The position numbers and the translations under genes are program-made. A stretch of DNA of 64,000 nucleotides, from assembly GCA_964615335.1 (NCBI GenBank), contig CAZTMT010000015.1, positions 1 through 64,000 on the forward strand, given 5' to 3'. The notes below the pieces were generated by a model. It made no database searches and had not been told where the DNA came from. It worked only from the letters and a program-made list of their open reading frames with translations. This document shows, piece after piece, positions 51,606-60,769 of the stretch (the stretch's first letter is position 1; the number at the start of each line of letters is the position of its first letter). This DNA comes from HR10 sp964615335. Lineage in GTDB: Bacteria; Acidobacteriota; Blastocatellia; HR10.

Positions 51606-52700
51606 ATGAATCTTCACCGCGACACGGTGCGCCAACTGCGTTTTGATCCCCTGCGGAATCGCTGGGTCATCATCGTTCCCGAGCGCGCGCGCCGCCCGAG
51701 CGATTATCTGCTGGAGACGCGACCGGCAGGGGAAGCGAGAATGCTGGCCTGCCCCTTCTGCGAAGGGAACGAAGACAAGACGCCGCCGGAGATCTTCGCC
51801 GTGCGCCCGACGGAGACAGCTCCCAACACGCCGGGCTGGCGCGTGCGCGTCGTCCCGAACAAATTCCCGGCCCTGCGCATCGAGGATCAGGCCATGCGCT
51901 ACGGCGTCGGTTTGTTTGACGTCCTGAGCGGCGCCGGCGCTCACGAGGTGATCATCGAGACGCCGGACCACGCGCAGACGCTGGCCGATCTGCCCCTGCC
52001 GTGGATCCGCGATGTGCTCCTGAGCTATCGCGAGCGCATTCGCGATCTCTTCCGCGATGCGCGACTCCGCTACATCCTCATCTTCAAGAACCACCGGGTG
52101 GAAGCCGGGGCGTCTCTGGCCCATTCCCATTCGCAACTGATCGCCACGCCCATGGTCCCTCCGGCCGTCAAGCAGGAGCTCACCGTCTGTCGAGAACACT
52201 TCGTGAAAAAGGAGCGCTGCTTGATCTGCGATCTTCTGGCGCAGGAGCTGACCTTCGGGGATCGCCTCATCTATCAGGACGAGGCCTTCGTCGTCTGGGC
52301 TCCCTTCGCCTCGGCCTTCCCTTTTGAGACCTGGATCCTGCCCAAGAAACACCTGCACGACTTCTCGCGCTTGAACGACGAGGAGCTGCTGCGCATGGCT
52401 CAGGCGTTGCGCGTGGCGCTGCGGGCCATGAAGAAACTGCTCAACGATCCTCCGTATAATTTCATCCTGCACACGAGCCCCCCGGCATTCTCCCGGCCCG
52501 GTCATCCCGAATACTGGAGTTCCATCGAGTACGATTATCACTGGCATGTGGAGATCGTCCCCCGGCTGACGCGCATTGCCGGGTTCGAGTGGGGGGCTGA
52601 ACTCTTCATCAATCCGACTCCTCCGGAAGCAGCGGCCGAGTATCTGCGCCGCGAGATCCAGGAGAACCTGAAGGAGGATTCCGATGCCGCGAGCCATTGA
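51606..52700 (+). CDS. galT: Galactose-1-phosphate uridylyltransferase-type enzyme
   Basis: 364 residues. HIT-superfamily nucleotidyltransferase. The zinc-type ACPFCEGNEDKTPPEIF, nucleotide-binding VRVVPNKFPAL and the active-site SLAHSHSQLIATPMVP (HxHxQ with His nucleophile) are visible, as is RCLICDLL (a second Cys pair). In this context (downstream of a GH57 gene) it may act on hexose-1-phosphates generally, as bacterial ADP/UDP-sugar transferases do. AGGAGGAACAGCGCG precedes ATG 51606. Confidence 0.88.
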   Translation: MNLHRDTVRQLRFDPLRNRWVIIVPERARRPSDYLLETRPAGEARMLACPFCEGNEDKTPPEIFAVRPTETAPNTPGWRVRVVPNKFPALRIEDQAMRYGVGLFDVLSGAGAHEVIIETPDHAQTLADLPLPWIRDVLLSYRERIRDLFRDARLRYILIFKNHRVEAGASLAHSHSQLIATPMVPPAVKQELTVCREHFVKKERCLICDLLAQELTFGDRLIYQDEAFVVWAPFASAFPFETWILPKKHLHDFSRLNDEELLRMAQALRVALRAMKKLLNDPPYNFILHTSPPAFSRPGHPEYWSSIEYDYHWHVEIVPRLTRIAGFEWGAELFINPTPPEAAAEYLRREIQENLKEDSDAASH

Positions 52701-53544
52701 TCTGCACGTGCATCTTCCCACGGCGAGCTTTCTGGAGGGCGCGATCCGTCCCTATCGCGCGGCCGCCGAGCGCTTCTTTCGCACGCACGTCCCCGTGCGC
52801 GAGATGGACGAAGTCGCTCGCCTCTACGAGGAATGGGACATCGTGGGGGTTCTGCTGGCCTGGGATGCCGAGACGGCCACGGGCCTTCCTCCGGTGACCA
52901 ATGACGAAGTCGCCGAGATCGTGCGCCGTTATCCCGGGCGGTTCATCGGATTCGCGAGCGTGGATCCCTGGAAGGGACGGCGTGCTCTGGAGGAGCTGGA
53001 GCGCGCGATCACCGAGCTGGGACTCCGAGGCGTGAAATTCCATCCGAGCCTTCAGGCCTTCTTGCCGTCGGACCCCCGCTTCTATCCGATCTACGAACGC
53101 ATCGCCGCGCTCGGCGTTCCGGCGCTCTTTCACACAGGCACCAGCGGATTGGGAGCCGGACTTCCCGGAGGAGGCGGTATCAAGCTCGACTACGCGCGCC
53201 CGATCTATCTGGATGCCGTGGCTGCCGATTTCCCCGACCTGATCCTCATCGGCGCCCATACGGGGTGGCCCTGGCACGAAGAGCTTCTCGCCATCATCGG
53301 GCACAAGCCCAACGTCTATATGGACCTCTCGGGATGGTCGCCTCGATACATCTCCCAGACGGTGCTGGAGGCTGCGCGCAAGCGCCTCTCGGACAAAATG
53401 CTCTTTGGGAGCGACTATCCCTTCATCACGCCCGAACGCTGGCTCGCCGATTTCGAGACTCTGGATGGATTCTCTCCCGAAGTGCGGCGAAAGATCCTCT
53501 GGGAGAACGCGGCCCGAATTCTGAAATGGGATGCCTCACCGTAA
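52684..53544 (+). CDS. Metal-dependent amidohydrolase (amidohydrolase 2 family)
   Basis: 286 residues. TIM-barrel metallohydrolase: DLHVHLPTASF (metal HxH), GVKFHPSLQAFLPSDPRFYPIYE, VPALFHTGTSGLGAG, LIGAHTGWPWHEELL and FGSDYPFITPERWL (metal Asp). This fits decarboxylase/hydrolase members of the amidohydrolase 2 group. The start codon overlaps the galT 3' end by 17 bases, so they are co-translated. Substrate unknown. Confidence 0.85.
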   Translation: MPRAIDLHVHLPTASFLEGAIRPYRAAAERFFRTHVPVREMDEVARLYEEWDIVGVLLAWDAETATGLPPVTNDEVAEIVRRYPGRFIGFASVDPWKGRRALEELERAITELGLRGVKFHPSLQAFLPSDPRFYPIYERIAALGVPALFHTGTSGLGAGLPGGGGIKLDYARPIYLDAVAADFPDLILIGAHTGWPWHEELLAIIGHKPNVYMDLSGWSPRYISQTVLEAARKRLSDKMLFGSDYPFITPERWLADFETLDGFSPEVRRKILWENAARILKWDASP

Positions 53545-53555
53545 AGCAGGAGAGG

Positions 53556-53741
53556 TCACGCGCGCGTCTCCGGATTCTGCTTTTGAGCGGCCTCCGCACG
53601 CGCCCCGCGCTCAAGCTCCTCCAGGATCCGCCGCAACTCTCCGGCCTCCTGCTGCAATCGCCGCTGTCGTCGCGCCAGCGTCAGCAGATACGCCAGGTGA
53701 ATGAGCCAGGCCACGATCATCGCGATGACCAGGTTCCTCAT
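53556..53741 (-). CDS. ccmD: CcmD-like small membrane protein
   Basis: 61 residues: one transmembrane helix (NLVIAMIVAWLIHLAYLLTL) followed by a charged helix (RRQRRLQQEAGELRRILEEL). Size, topology and a 4-base overlap with the ccmC gene identify it as the CcmD-type subunit that aids release of holo-CcmE from CcmABC. Confidence 0.8.
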   Translation of the reverse strand: MRNLVIAMIVAWLIHLAYLLTLARRQRRLQQEAGELRRILEELERGARAEAAQKQNPETRA

Positions 53742-54469
53742 ATTCCCCCCTCAGGCGCCGAACGCTCCAGACGCACGCGGTGAAGACGCGCGCGCATCTC
53801 AGCCAGCTCCGCTCGCTGCTCCTCCAGACGATACCGCCAGAAGAAGAGCAGCAGAAAGAGCAGCAAAAAGGCCGCGAAGCACACGTGCAGGGCCAGGAAC
53901 ATGCGCGGGTCTATTCCCGACTGCTCTCCCCCAGCGATGACCGGACCCGGATGCTGCGTCCTCCAGATTCGAATCGAGAAGTACACAATGGGGATATCCA
54001 CGAAGGCGAAGACGCCGAAGGCGGCGGCCCAGATCCGCTGACTCGGTTGTTCGGCCGCAAACTGTCGCAGAAGCAGATAGCTCACATACAGGAGCCACAT
54101 CACCAGTGTCGAGGTCAATCGCGCATCCCACGTCCACCAGATCCCCCACACGGGCTTCGCCCAGATCGGCCCGGTGACCAGATTCACCGTGCCGAAGACC
54201 ACGCCGACTTCCGCCGCGCTGACGGCCACCGCATCCCACTTGGGGCGCCGCGTCTTCAGATACGCCAGGCAGGCCAGGAAGTTCATAAAGAAAGCGACGA
54301 AAGCCGTCCAGGCCGAGCTGACATGGTAGTAGAAGATGCGCTGCACCGTCCCCATCGTCCGCTCCGTCGGAGCGAACCACAGCGCATGGAGCACGCCCCA
54401 GATCAGGGCGGCCCCGGTCACACCCACCAGTCCGAACCACCATCGAGGAAGCGTCCAGGCGTCTCTCAT
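53738..54469 (-). CDS. ccmC: Heme exporter protein CcmC
   Basis: 243 residues, six transmembrane helices. The tryptophan-rich heme-handling motif is WAKPVWGIWWTWDARLTS (WWTWD at 111-115), and the flanking His ligand candidates are His49 (YYHVSSAW) and the His in RTQHPGPV. Attaches heme to CcmE on the periplasmic side. Overlaps ccmB and ccmD by 4 bases each. Confidence 0.93.
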   Translation of the reverse strand: MRDAWTLPRWWFGLVGVTGAALIWGVLHALWFAPTERTMGTVQRIFYYHVSSAWTAFVAFFMNFLACLAYLKTRRPKWDAVAVSAAEVGVVFGTVNLVTGPIWAKPVWGIWWTWDARLTSTLVMWLLYVSYLLLRQFAAEQPSQRIWAAAFGVFAFVDIPIVYFSIRIWRTQHPGPVIAGGEQSGIDPRMFLALHVCFAAFLLLFLLLFFWRYRLEEQRAELAEMRARLHRVRLERSAPEGGI

Positions 54470-55140
54470 GTCCCCTCCAGGATCGTCTCAAAGAGAAGCA
54501 GAGCGAGCGTCGTGTAGATGAGATCAAACGCGATAAGCATCTGCATCCAGACCCGAAGCGTTCCTTCGCCCAAAAGGGCGACGACCGTCGCCTCGATCAC
54601 CGCGATGAGCGCCGGCACGGAAATGGGAAGCAGAAGAAGCGGCAGCAGAAGCTCTCGACTCCGCAGGTTCGTCGTCATCGCCGCGAAGAACGTCCCGTTG
54701 ACGACCAGAGCCCACGTCCCCAGAAGAAGCGCCGGAAGCCACGCGTTCAGCCCACCTCGAAAAGAGAGATCGAAGAAGACCAGAAAGAGGGGAATGAGGA
54801 TAGCCTCCGCGAGCAGAAGAAAGAGGAAATTCGCCACGCACTTGCCCAGAAAGAGCGCGCTCGCCTGTGCCGGCGTCAGGCGCAAGGCGTCCAGGCATTC
54901 GTTCACCCGCTCGCGCCCAAACGAGCGATCCAGCACGCTCAATCCCGCGAAGAGGACAGCGATCCAGAGCACGCCAGCGGCCATACGTCGCTCCTCGTCC
55001 GAAGCCGGCTGAAAGGAGAAGCTGAACAGCAGCAAGACCAGCAGCGCGAAAAAGAGCATGGCGTTCAGAGTCTCGCGCGTCCGCGCCTCGCTCAACAAAT
55101 CCTTGGCCGTGATCCGCGTCGCGACCGTCCAGTAACTCAT
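54466..55140 (-). CDS. ccmB: Heme exporter protein CcmB
   Basis: 224 residues, six hydrophobic segments. TAKDLLSEARTRETLNAMLFFALLVLLLF at the N-terminus and FERV/NECLDALRLTPAQASALFLGK fit the CcmB permease that pairs with CcmA. Lies 25 bases after ccmA and overlaps ccmC. Confidence 0.92.
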   Translation of the reverse strand: MSYWTVATRITAKDLLSEARTRETLNAMLFFALLVLLLFSFSFQPASDEERRMAAGVLWIAVLFAGLSVLDRSFGRERVNECLDALRLTPAQASALFLGKCVANFLFLLLAEAILIPLFLVFFDLSFRGGLNAWLPALLLGTWALVVNGTFFAAMTTNLRSRELLLPLLLLPISVPALIAVIEATVVALLGEGTLRVWMQMLIAFDLIYTTLALLLFETILEGT

Positions 55141-55165
55141 ATTCCGCGTCTCAGTTCCGAAGAGG

Positions 55166-55867
55166 TCATGAGCGCGTGGGGACTCCCCAGGCTGTTGAAG
55201 CCCGACTTCGGCAGGCGATCACGCGCCCGCGCTCCAGAACGATCTCTCCATCGGTGATCCCTTCCAGAAGCTCCGCCTGATGCGTCGTCACCAGAAGCGA
55301 CTTCCCGCGCCGCTTCCAGTCCTGAAGCAGCGCGCGCGTGCGCTCGACGCTCGCTCGATCCAATCCGGAGAAGGGTTCGTCCAGAAGGAGCAGATCCGGA
55401 TCCGACAGCAACGCGCGCGCCAGCGAGACCTTCTTGCGCATCCCATGCGAGAGGGCGCGCACCGGACGGTGACGAAACTCCTCGGCTCCGACCTCCCCGA
55501 GCACGCGCGCCAAGCACTCCTCGGTCCGGTCTCCCAGAGCGTAAAGGGCGGCGTAAAATCTCAGGTTCTCCTCGGCCGAGAGGTCCTCGTAGAGAAACGA
55601 AGCATGGCCGAGAAACCCGATCCGCCGCTTCACTTCCGGCGTCGGACGTGTCTCCCCGAAAACGGAGACTCTCCCCGAACTCGGTTTGAGCAGAAAAGCC
55701 ACGATGCGCAGGAGCGTGGATTTTCCCGCCCCGTTCCCTCCGAGGATCGCGAGCGCTTCTCCGGCTCCTAAAGTGACACTCACGTCCCAGAGCGCGACGG
55801 TCTCGCCGAACGTCTTACAGACGCGCTCGAGCACGAGCACCGGGACCTCGGACGCCTGTCTCACCAT
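55166..55867 (-). CDS. ccmA: Heme exporter ATP-binding protein CcmA
   Basis: 233 residues from ATG 55867. Walker A ILGGNGAGKSTLLRIVAFLL, Q-loop IGFLGHASFLYEDLSAEENL, signature LSHGMRKKVSLARALLSDPD, Walker B LLLLDEPFSGLD, H-loop VTTHQAELLE. Powers CcmABC release of holo-CcmE. The longer upstream frame (to 56113) overlaps ccmE and looks non-coding. No clear ribosome site precedes ATG 55867. Confidence 0.92.
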   Translation of the reverse strand: MVRQASEVPVLVLERVCKTFGETVALWDVSVTLGAGEALAILGGNGAGKSTLLRIVAFLLKPSSGRVSVFGETRPTPEVKRRIGFLGHASFLYEDLSAEENLRFYAALYALGDRTEECLARVLGEVGAEEFRHRPVRALSHGMRKKVSLARALLSDPDLLLLDEPFSGLDRASVERTRALLQDWKRRGKSLLVTTHQAELLEGITDGEIVLERGRVIACRSRASTAWGVPTRS

Positions 55868-55991
55868 GGGGGACAAAGAATGCGTGCTGGGAAGGAAGGG
55901 CTCCCGAGCGCAGGGGTCTCCTCCGCGCGATCCGGAGCCGTCTTCTCTCGGTCCTGAGAGATCCTCACCGAAAGCTCCCTCGCCGAAGACG

Positions 55992-56396
55992 TCAGGGGCG
56001 CGCCTCTTCGGCCGCCTCATACTTGGAGGCGCACTTGGCCTGCAGCTTTTGCGCCTGAAAGACGCCCTCGGAGCTCCACCGCCCCTCGACGAGCGTCTCG
56101 GCGTGATCCACAAAAGTATCGGGCACAGGATCCCTTCCCACGTACACGACGGGAATGGTCTTGGAATCCTGCTCGAGGAGGAACTCCACGCGCCGCCCCT
56201 CTCGTCGGATGCTCCCGGGGACGACGCGCCCGCCGACGCGGAGCCTCTTGTCGCGGACGCTCTCGCCCATCTGCTTCAACTCGGCGACCGTGATGTAATA
56301 GGTTTTGCTCTCCTGCATCCCGATCACAGCCAGCCAGGCCAGAGCGCCCAGCAGGATCGCGATGGCCACAGCGAACTTCACTTTCGGATTCCCCAT
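55992..56396 (-). CDS. ccmE: Cytochrome c maturation protein CcmE (CxxxY variant)
   Basis: 134 residues: one N-terminal membrane anchor (FAVAIAILLGALAWLAVIGM), then the OB-fold (SKTYYITVAELKQMG, RLRVGGRVVPGSI, VEFLLEQD). The heme-attachment site that is His in E. coli (HDENY) is Cys122 here, in KCASKYE, with Tyr126: the CxxxY type known from archaea and some bacteria. Carries heme from CcmC to the CcmF/H ligase. Confidence 0.92.
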   Translation of the reverse strand: MGNPKVKFAVAIAILLGALAWLAVIGMQESKTYYITVAELKQMGESVRDKRLRVGGRVVPGSIRREGRRVEFLLEQDSKTIPVVYVGRDPVPDTFVDHAETLVEGRWSSEGVFQAQKLQAKCASKYEAAEEARP

Positions 56397-56509
56397 TCTT
56401 CTCCTCCCTGAAAGATCTCAGGACTCAGGCGAGAACTCACGACGCCCGGCGCCGCCTTCCCGAACCATCCCAGAGCGCACGCGCTCTCGATCGCACGCTC
56501 GGCGGGGTT

Positions 56510-57715
56510 TCAGGAAGGCTGGTGCGTCTCGGAGCGCAAGGCCGCCTCCAGTGAGCGGCGCAAGGCCTGACGCTTCTTCTCGTATTCCTCATCGGTCAGC
56601 TCTCCGCGCTGATGCTGCACTTCGAGGGCGAAAAGCTCTTCCTTCAAAGTCGCGATCTCGCCCGCCGGAGGCGACGAGGAGACGGCAGATGGGCCGGGTT
56701 GAGCCTGCGCGCCTCTGCGACGCACGCTCATCACCCCACCCAAAGCGAAAGCCAGAGCGAGGGCCGCCAGCAGAATCCACCGCTGCTCTTCCAAAGGACC
56801 CGCCACGACCTGCACGGTTCCCGTTGTTCCCCCTTCCGATTCCTCCACAGGTGGACTCGGAGCACGTCCGCTCACGCTCCAACGGATCTCCTGTCCGGCG
56901 CGCGCGCTCTCGAGCACATAGACCGAAAGCCCTTGCTCCGTTCCGAGAGAGCGAAAATCCGCAGCGTCCAGCTTCATCGGCTCCGGAACGAGCAGTCGCA
57001 CGCGTTCGACATCCCAGGGGAGAATCTCGCGAATAGCCGCATGCGCCTCCGCATAGGGGGTCTGAGAGACGACGAAAAAGTGCGTCGTCCCCGGACGCAG
57101 CGGATACTCGATGCGCCACCGACCGTCCCCGGCCGAGCGCGCTCCGATCGAAAGCGGCATCCCACTTTCTCCGATCACCGAGACGCGCTCGGGACGCATC
57201 CCCTCGGGCAAGGTGAACAGGAAAAAGCCTTCGGGGCGAGCGAGCGTCACCGGAGGCGTCGTCTCGTTCCGGATGATGAATTCCCGCCCGATGAGGAGCT
57301 GATTTTCGACCGGTTGCACCAGATACGTGAGCCGCTCGACCTTATACGTCCCTTCGGGCCGAGCCTCGTAGATGCGGAGTGTGACCGACCTGTCGCCCGA
57401 AACCATCTCGTGATAATTGACCCCCTGGTAGGTCGCTCGCACCATCGTCGGCTTGGTCACTTCGGTCGCGAACGTGAATCGCCCCTGGGCATTCGTGCGC
57501 ACTTTCTCAGCCACCTGCATCCCGCCTTCGAGGACGACCAGATGGACTTCGACGCCCGAAGCCGGCTTCCCCGTCGTCCCGTTGATCACTGTGCCCCGCA
57601 CCTCGGCGCGCACGAGCGCGGGCGCACCGAGAAGCAGAACCATTCCTCCCCACCACCGAAAGTCCCACCGGGCGGCGATTCGCCCGAGCCGAGAAAAAAT
57701 CCGCGCGCAAAACAT
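56510..57715 (-). CDS. Exported protein with carboxypeptidase-regulatory domain inside the ccm cluster
   Basis: 401 residues from ATG 57715. Signal peptide, a CarboxypepD_reg-like beta domain (VRGTVINGTTGKPASGVEVHLVVLEGG), a beta-rich middle region, one transmembrane helix near residue 315 (WILLAALALAFALGGVMSV), and a cytosolic end with LKEELFALEVQHQRGELTDEEYEKKRQALRRSL. That last segment resembles the tail of the neighbouring CcmI-like protein (FEYRAGKLSEADYEQARAALE). Function unknown; position suggests an accessory role in cytochrome c maturation. Confidence 0.75.
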   Translation of the reverse strand: MFCARIFSRLGRIAARWDFRWWGGMVLLLGAPALVRAEVRGTVINGTTGKPASGVEVHLVVLEGGMQVAEKVRTNAQGRFTFATEVTKPTMVRATYQGVNYHEMVSGDRSVTLRIYEARPEGTYKVERLTYLVQPVENQLLIGREFIIRNETTPPVTLARPEGFFLFTLPEGMRPERVSVIGESGMPLSIGARSAGDGRWRIEYPLRPGTTHFFVVSQTPYAEAHAAIREILPWDVERVRLLVPEPMKLDAADFRSLGTEQGLSVYVLESARAGQEIRWSVSGRAPSPPVEESEGGTTGTVQVVAGPLEEQRWILLAALALAFALGGVMSVRRRGAQAQPGPSAVSSSPPAGEIATLKEELFALEVQHQRGELTDEEYEKKRQALRRSLEAALRSETHQPS

Positions 57716-57725
57716 ACCCCTCCTC

Positions 57726-58034
57726 TCACCGAACATCGGCTTCTTTCGCTCGACGCGCCGCGGACTGGGAGGAGAGATTCTCCAGCTCAGCCATCACGGC
57801 GGCGATCTCCGCCTCCAGAGCCGCGCGCGCTTGCTCGTAATCGGCCTCCGAGAGCTTCCCCGCGCGATATTCGAATCGCAGGTCTCTGAGATTTTCGAGC
57901 AACTGTTCCCGCTTCTCGGACAGAACGGTCCACGGGTCCCTCACGCGTCCGACGTCGCGCGCCTCCTCGGAGAAGATGTACATGAGCGTGGCCAGCGCCA
58001 GAAGGCCACATAGGATGATGACGAGAACGGTCAT
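57726..58034 (-). CDS. CcmI-like small membrane protein
   Basis: 102 residues: one membrane helix (VLVIILCGLLALATLMYIF) and a coiled-coil tail (REQLLENLRDLRFEYRAGKL). The layout matches the N-terminal part of CcmI or related apo-cytochrome handling proteins. The ATG overlaps the ccmH stop as ATGA at 58033-58036, fixing this start against the longer frame. Confidence 0.75.
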   Translation of the reverse strand: MTVLVIILCGLLALATLMYIFSEEARDVGRVRDPWTVLSEKREQLLENLRDLRFEYRAGKLSEADYEQARAALEAEIAAVMAELENLSSQSAARRAKEADVR

Positions 58035-58588
58035 CAGAGGCCTCCCAATTCCTTCTCGATCTCCTGACGCACGCGCTCGCGCCAGGCGGGATCTTCCGGA
58101 ACTGGAACTGGCGCCGAGGCCACTGCTGACCGGCGCGACCATCGCCGGAGCACCAGGGCGATGAGGATGAGCCCTCCGGTCACGGCCGCAAACGGCGTGA
58201 TCCACGCCGTCAGATGAAAACCCTGCGTCGGAGGAGCCGCCAGCACGGCCGTCCCATACTGCTGGATCATCGCCTGAATGGCTAGATCGTCGCTCTCATA
58301 TCGCCGCACGGCCTGCCGCAACGTCGCCAGAGCCGGTCCCGAGAACGGACAGTTTCGATGATTGCACTCGACCAGGATCTGATTGCATCCGCAGAGGCAG
58401 AGCAACTTCTTCCCGATGCGCATGACACGCGCCTGGATCGCCGCATCCTCTCCCGCCGGCGATTGCGCCAGGACCAGTCGGGAGGAAAGCGCCAGGACTC
58501 CAAGCAGCAGAAGGACGAGGGCCCCTCTTCTCCCCGCTCCGTCCGAGCCCCCGTAGTCTCGAATCTCTCGTTCAGTTCCCTTTGGCAT
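58034..58588 (-). CDS. ccmH: CcmH-like thiol protein of heme lyase complex
   Basis: 184 residues. Signal anchor (LVLLLLGVLALSSRLVLAQ), then KLLCLCGCNQILVECNHRNC (Cys64, 66, 68, 75 and 80), then a helix (LATLRQAVRRYESDDLAIQAMIQQYGTAVLAAPP) and a C-terminal membrane helix (TPFAAVTGGLILIALVLRRW). CcmH normally carries LRCxxCQ; here the site is CLCGCN with a second Cys pair, a variant seen in this kind of bacterium. Overlaps ccmF by 17 bases. Confidence 0.85.
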   Translation of the reverse strand: MPKGTEREIRDYGGSDGAGRRGALVLLLLGVLALSSRLVLAQSPAGEDAAIQARVMRIGKKLLCLCGCNQILVECNHRNCPFSGPALATLRQAVRRYESDDLAIQAMIQQYGTAVLAAPPTQGFHLTAWITPFAAVTGGLILIALVLRRWSRRSAVASAPVPVPEDPAWRERVRQEIEKELGGL

Positions 58589-60605
58589 AGGCGATTTCTT
58601 CCTTCTGGGCCGGAGCGCGCTCGACGGCCGCCACCTTCACCGGACGACGCCCGGGATGCAGAGCCAGAAGCGTCCCCAACAGGACAATCCCCCCGCCGAT
58701 CCATAACCAGCGCACAAGCGGATTCACGTAGGCGTGGATGATCGGCGCTCCCGTCTCCGGATTCACCCCTGCGAAGTAGATGTAGAGATCCTCACGCCAT
58801 CCCGAATGAATCGTCACTTTGGTGAGCGGTTGCTGGCTCGCCTTGTAGAGACGTCGCTCCGGCACGAGCGTCGTAAGAACGTCATCACCTCGCCGCACTT
58901 CGAGCGTGAGGCGATCGTAGAGATAATTGGGCGTCTCGCCCTGAACGCGATCCTTCAGCGTCACGGCATAACGCGAGAGCGTCAGCGTCGCTCCCACGGG
59001 CATCTCCATCTCCCGCTCCTGATCGAAGGCCGATCCGGCGACTCCGATGAAGACGACGACGATCCCGAAATGCACGATATATCCTCCATACCGCCGCGTG
59101 TTCCGCAGCACCAGATGCACGAGGGCCTGCCCCCAGCTCCGCCCCGTCTGCGAGCGGATGACGCGCGCTCCGCGCCAGAACTCGCCCACAATCGTCACCG
59201 TCACAAAGGCCGCCAGCGCGAAGGCAACCAGAGCATACGGATCCCTCACGCCCAGCAGAAGAAGGAGAAGACCGGTCGCTCCCCCGATGAGTGTGGGATA
59301 CGTGAAGTTCCGCTTCAGGCTCTCCCACGAAGTCCGCCGCCACGCCAGAAGCGGTCCCACTCCCGTCAGCAGAAGCAGAAGCAGGAAGATCGGAATGTTC
59401 ACGCGGTTGAAGAAGGGCGGACCGACGCTCACCTTCGTCCCGGTGATGGCTTCCGAGATCATCGGAAAGAGCGTCCCCCACAGCACGGCGAAGCAGGCGG
59501 CCAGAAGCACGAGATTGTTGAACAGAAAGGACGACTCGCGCGAAAGCACCGCCTCCAGACGATGTTCGCTCCGCAAGTACTCCCGACGACGCCAGAAGAA
59601 GAAGAGACACACGGCCCCGCAGAGCAGAAGGAATCCGGCAAACCAGTGCCCGATCGGCGACTGCGCGAAGGCATGGACCGAGCTGACCACACCCGAGCGC
59701 GTGAGGAAGGTGCCGAAGACGCAGAGCAGGAAGGTCAGGAAGACGAGCCACACGTTCCACACCTTGAGCATGCCTTTGCGCTCTTGCATCATCACCGAAT
59801 GCAGGAACGCCGTCCCCGTCAGCCACGGCATGAACGAGGCGTTCTCAACCGGATCCCAGCCCCAGTATCCCCCCCATCCGAGGACAGCATACGCCCAGTG
59901 CGCGCCCATCAGGATCCCCAGCGTCAGAAAGCCCCAGGCGATCATCGTCCAGCGACGCGTGACATGAATCCACTTCTCCCCGGGCGAGCGCGTGATCAAA
60001 GCCGCGAGCGCAAAGGCGAAGGGAACAGAAAAGCCAACATATCCCAGATAGAGCGTCGGAGGATGCAAGATCATCTCCGGATACTGCAGGAGCGGATTCA
60101 ATCCCCGTCCATCCGGGGGGATGAAGGGACGCCGCGTCCCATCGGCGGCGACCTCCGCCAGATGACGAAATGGGCTGGCGACGAAGGCATTCAGGATGAG
60201 GAAAAAGAGTTGCACCCCCGCCAGGATCACACCGGCCAGGGGCCGCAATTCCCCCTCCTCCCGATGCTTCACAAGCACAACGAACGTATAACCCGCCAGA
60301 ATCCAGCTCCAGAAGAGCAGCGATCCTTCCTGCCCCGACCAGAGCGCTGCGAACTTGTAGAACAGAGGGAGATCCCGATTGCTATGATTGGCCACATACG
60401 CGATCGAGAACTCATCGCTCAAAAAGAGCCCCCAGAGGCAGGCCATCGCGATGCTCACAGTGGGGAAGAGCGTCACCCCGGCGCGCCGCGCGGTCTCCCG
60501 AAGGACGAGGTTCCCTGTCACATGCGCTACCACCCCGGCCACAAGAGCATAGGCGCACGCCGCGACCGCAAGCAGCAGGGCGAAGGAACCCAAAGAGTCC
60601 ATCAT
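58572..60605 (-). CDS. ccmF: Cytochrome c heme lyase subunit CcmF
   Basis: 677 residues, about 14-15 transmembrane segments. The WWD-type heme motif is LGWGGYWGWDPVENASFMPW (242-261). EGSLLFWSWIL, MILHPPTLYLGYVGFSVPFA (His) and HSVMMQERKGMLKVWN are the other family landmarks, and the C-terminal periplasmic domain has LYIYFAGVNPETGAPIIHAYVNPLVRWLWIGG. First gene of the whole ccm run on this strand. Confidence 0.95.
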   Translation of the reverse strand: MMDSLGSFALLLAVAACAYALVAGVVAHVTGNLVLRETARRAGVTLFPTVSIAMACLWGLFLSDEFSIAYVANHSNRDLPLFYKFAALWSGQEGSLLFWSWILAGYTFVVLVKHREEGELRPLAGVILAGVQLFFLILNAFVASPFRHLAEVAADGTRRPFIPPDGRGLNPLLQYPEMILHPPTLYLGYVGFSVPFAFALAALITRSPGEKWIHVTRRWTMIAWGFLTLGILMGAHWAYAVLGWGGYWGWDPVENASFMPWLTGTAFLHSVMMQERKGMLKVWNVWLVFLTFLLCVFGTFLTRSGVVSSVHAFAQSPIGHWFAGFLLLCGAVCLFFFWRRREYLRSEHRLEAVLSRESSFLFNNLVLLAACFAVLWGTLFPMISEAITGTKVSVGPPFFNRVNIPIFLLLLLLTGVGPLLAWRRTSWESLKRNFTYPTLIGGATGLLLLLLGVRDPYALVAFALAAFVTVTIVGEFWRGARVIRSQTGRSWGQALVHLVLRNTRRYGGYIVHFGIVVVFIGVAGSAFDQEREMEMPVGATLTLSRYAVTLKDRVQGETPNYLYDRLTLEVRRGDDVLTTLVPERRLYKASQQPLTKVTIHSGWREDLYIYFAGVNPETGAPIIHAYVNPLVRWLWIGGGIVLLGTLLALHPGRRPVKVAAVERAPAQKEEIAYAKGN

Positions 60606-60769
60606 CGCATCCGTCTCCTTGAGAAGTCGAAGGAAAATGGTACTCGCCGCCCTCTGAGAGCGTCAAGGAGACGAGAGATCCCCACCGTATGTCCCGTCCC
60701 CTTTTCGTCCGCGATGCCCGAGCGGGATGAGCCGGCAGCAGCACCTCGGGGAGTCCACCGATTCCCCAC

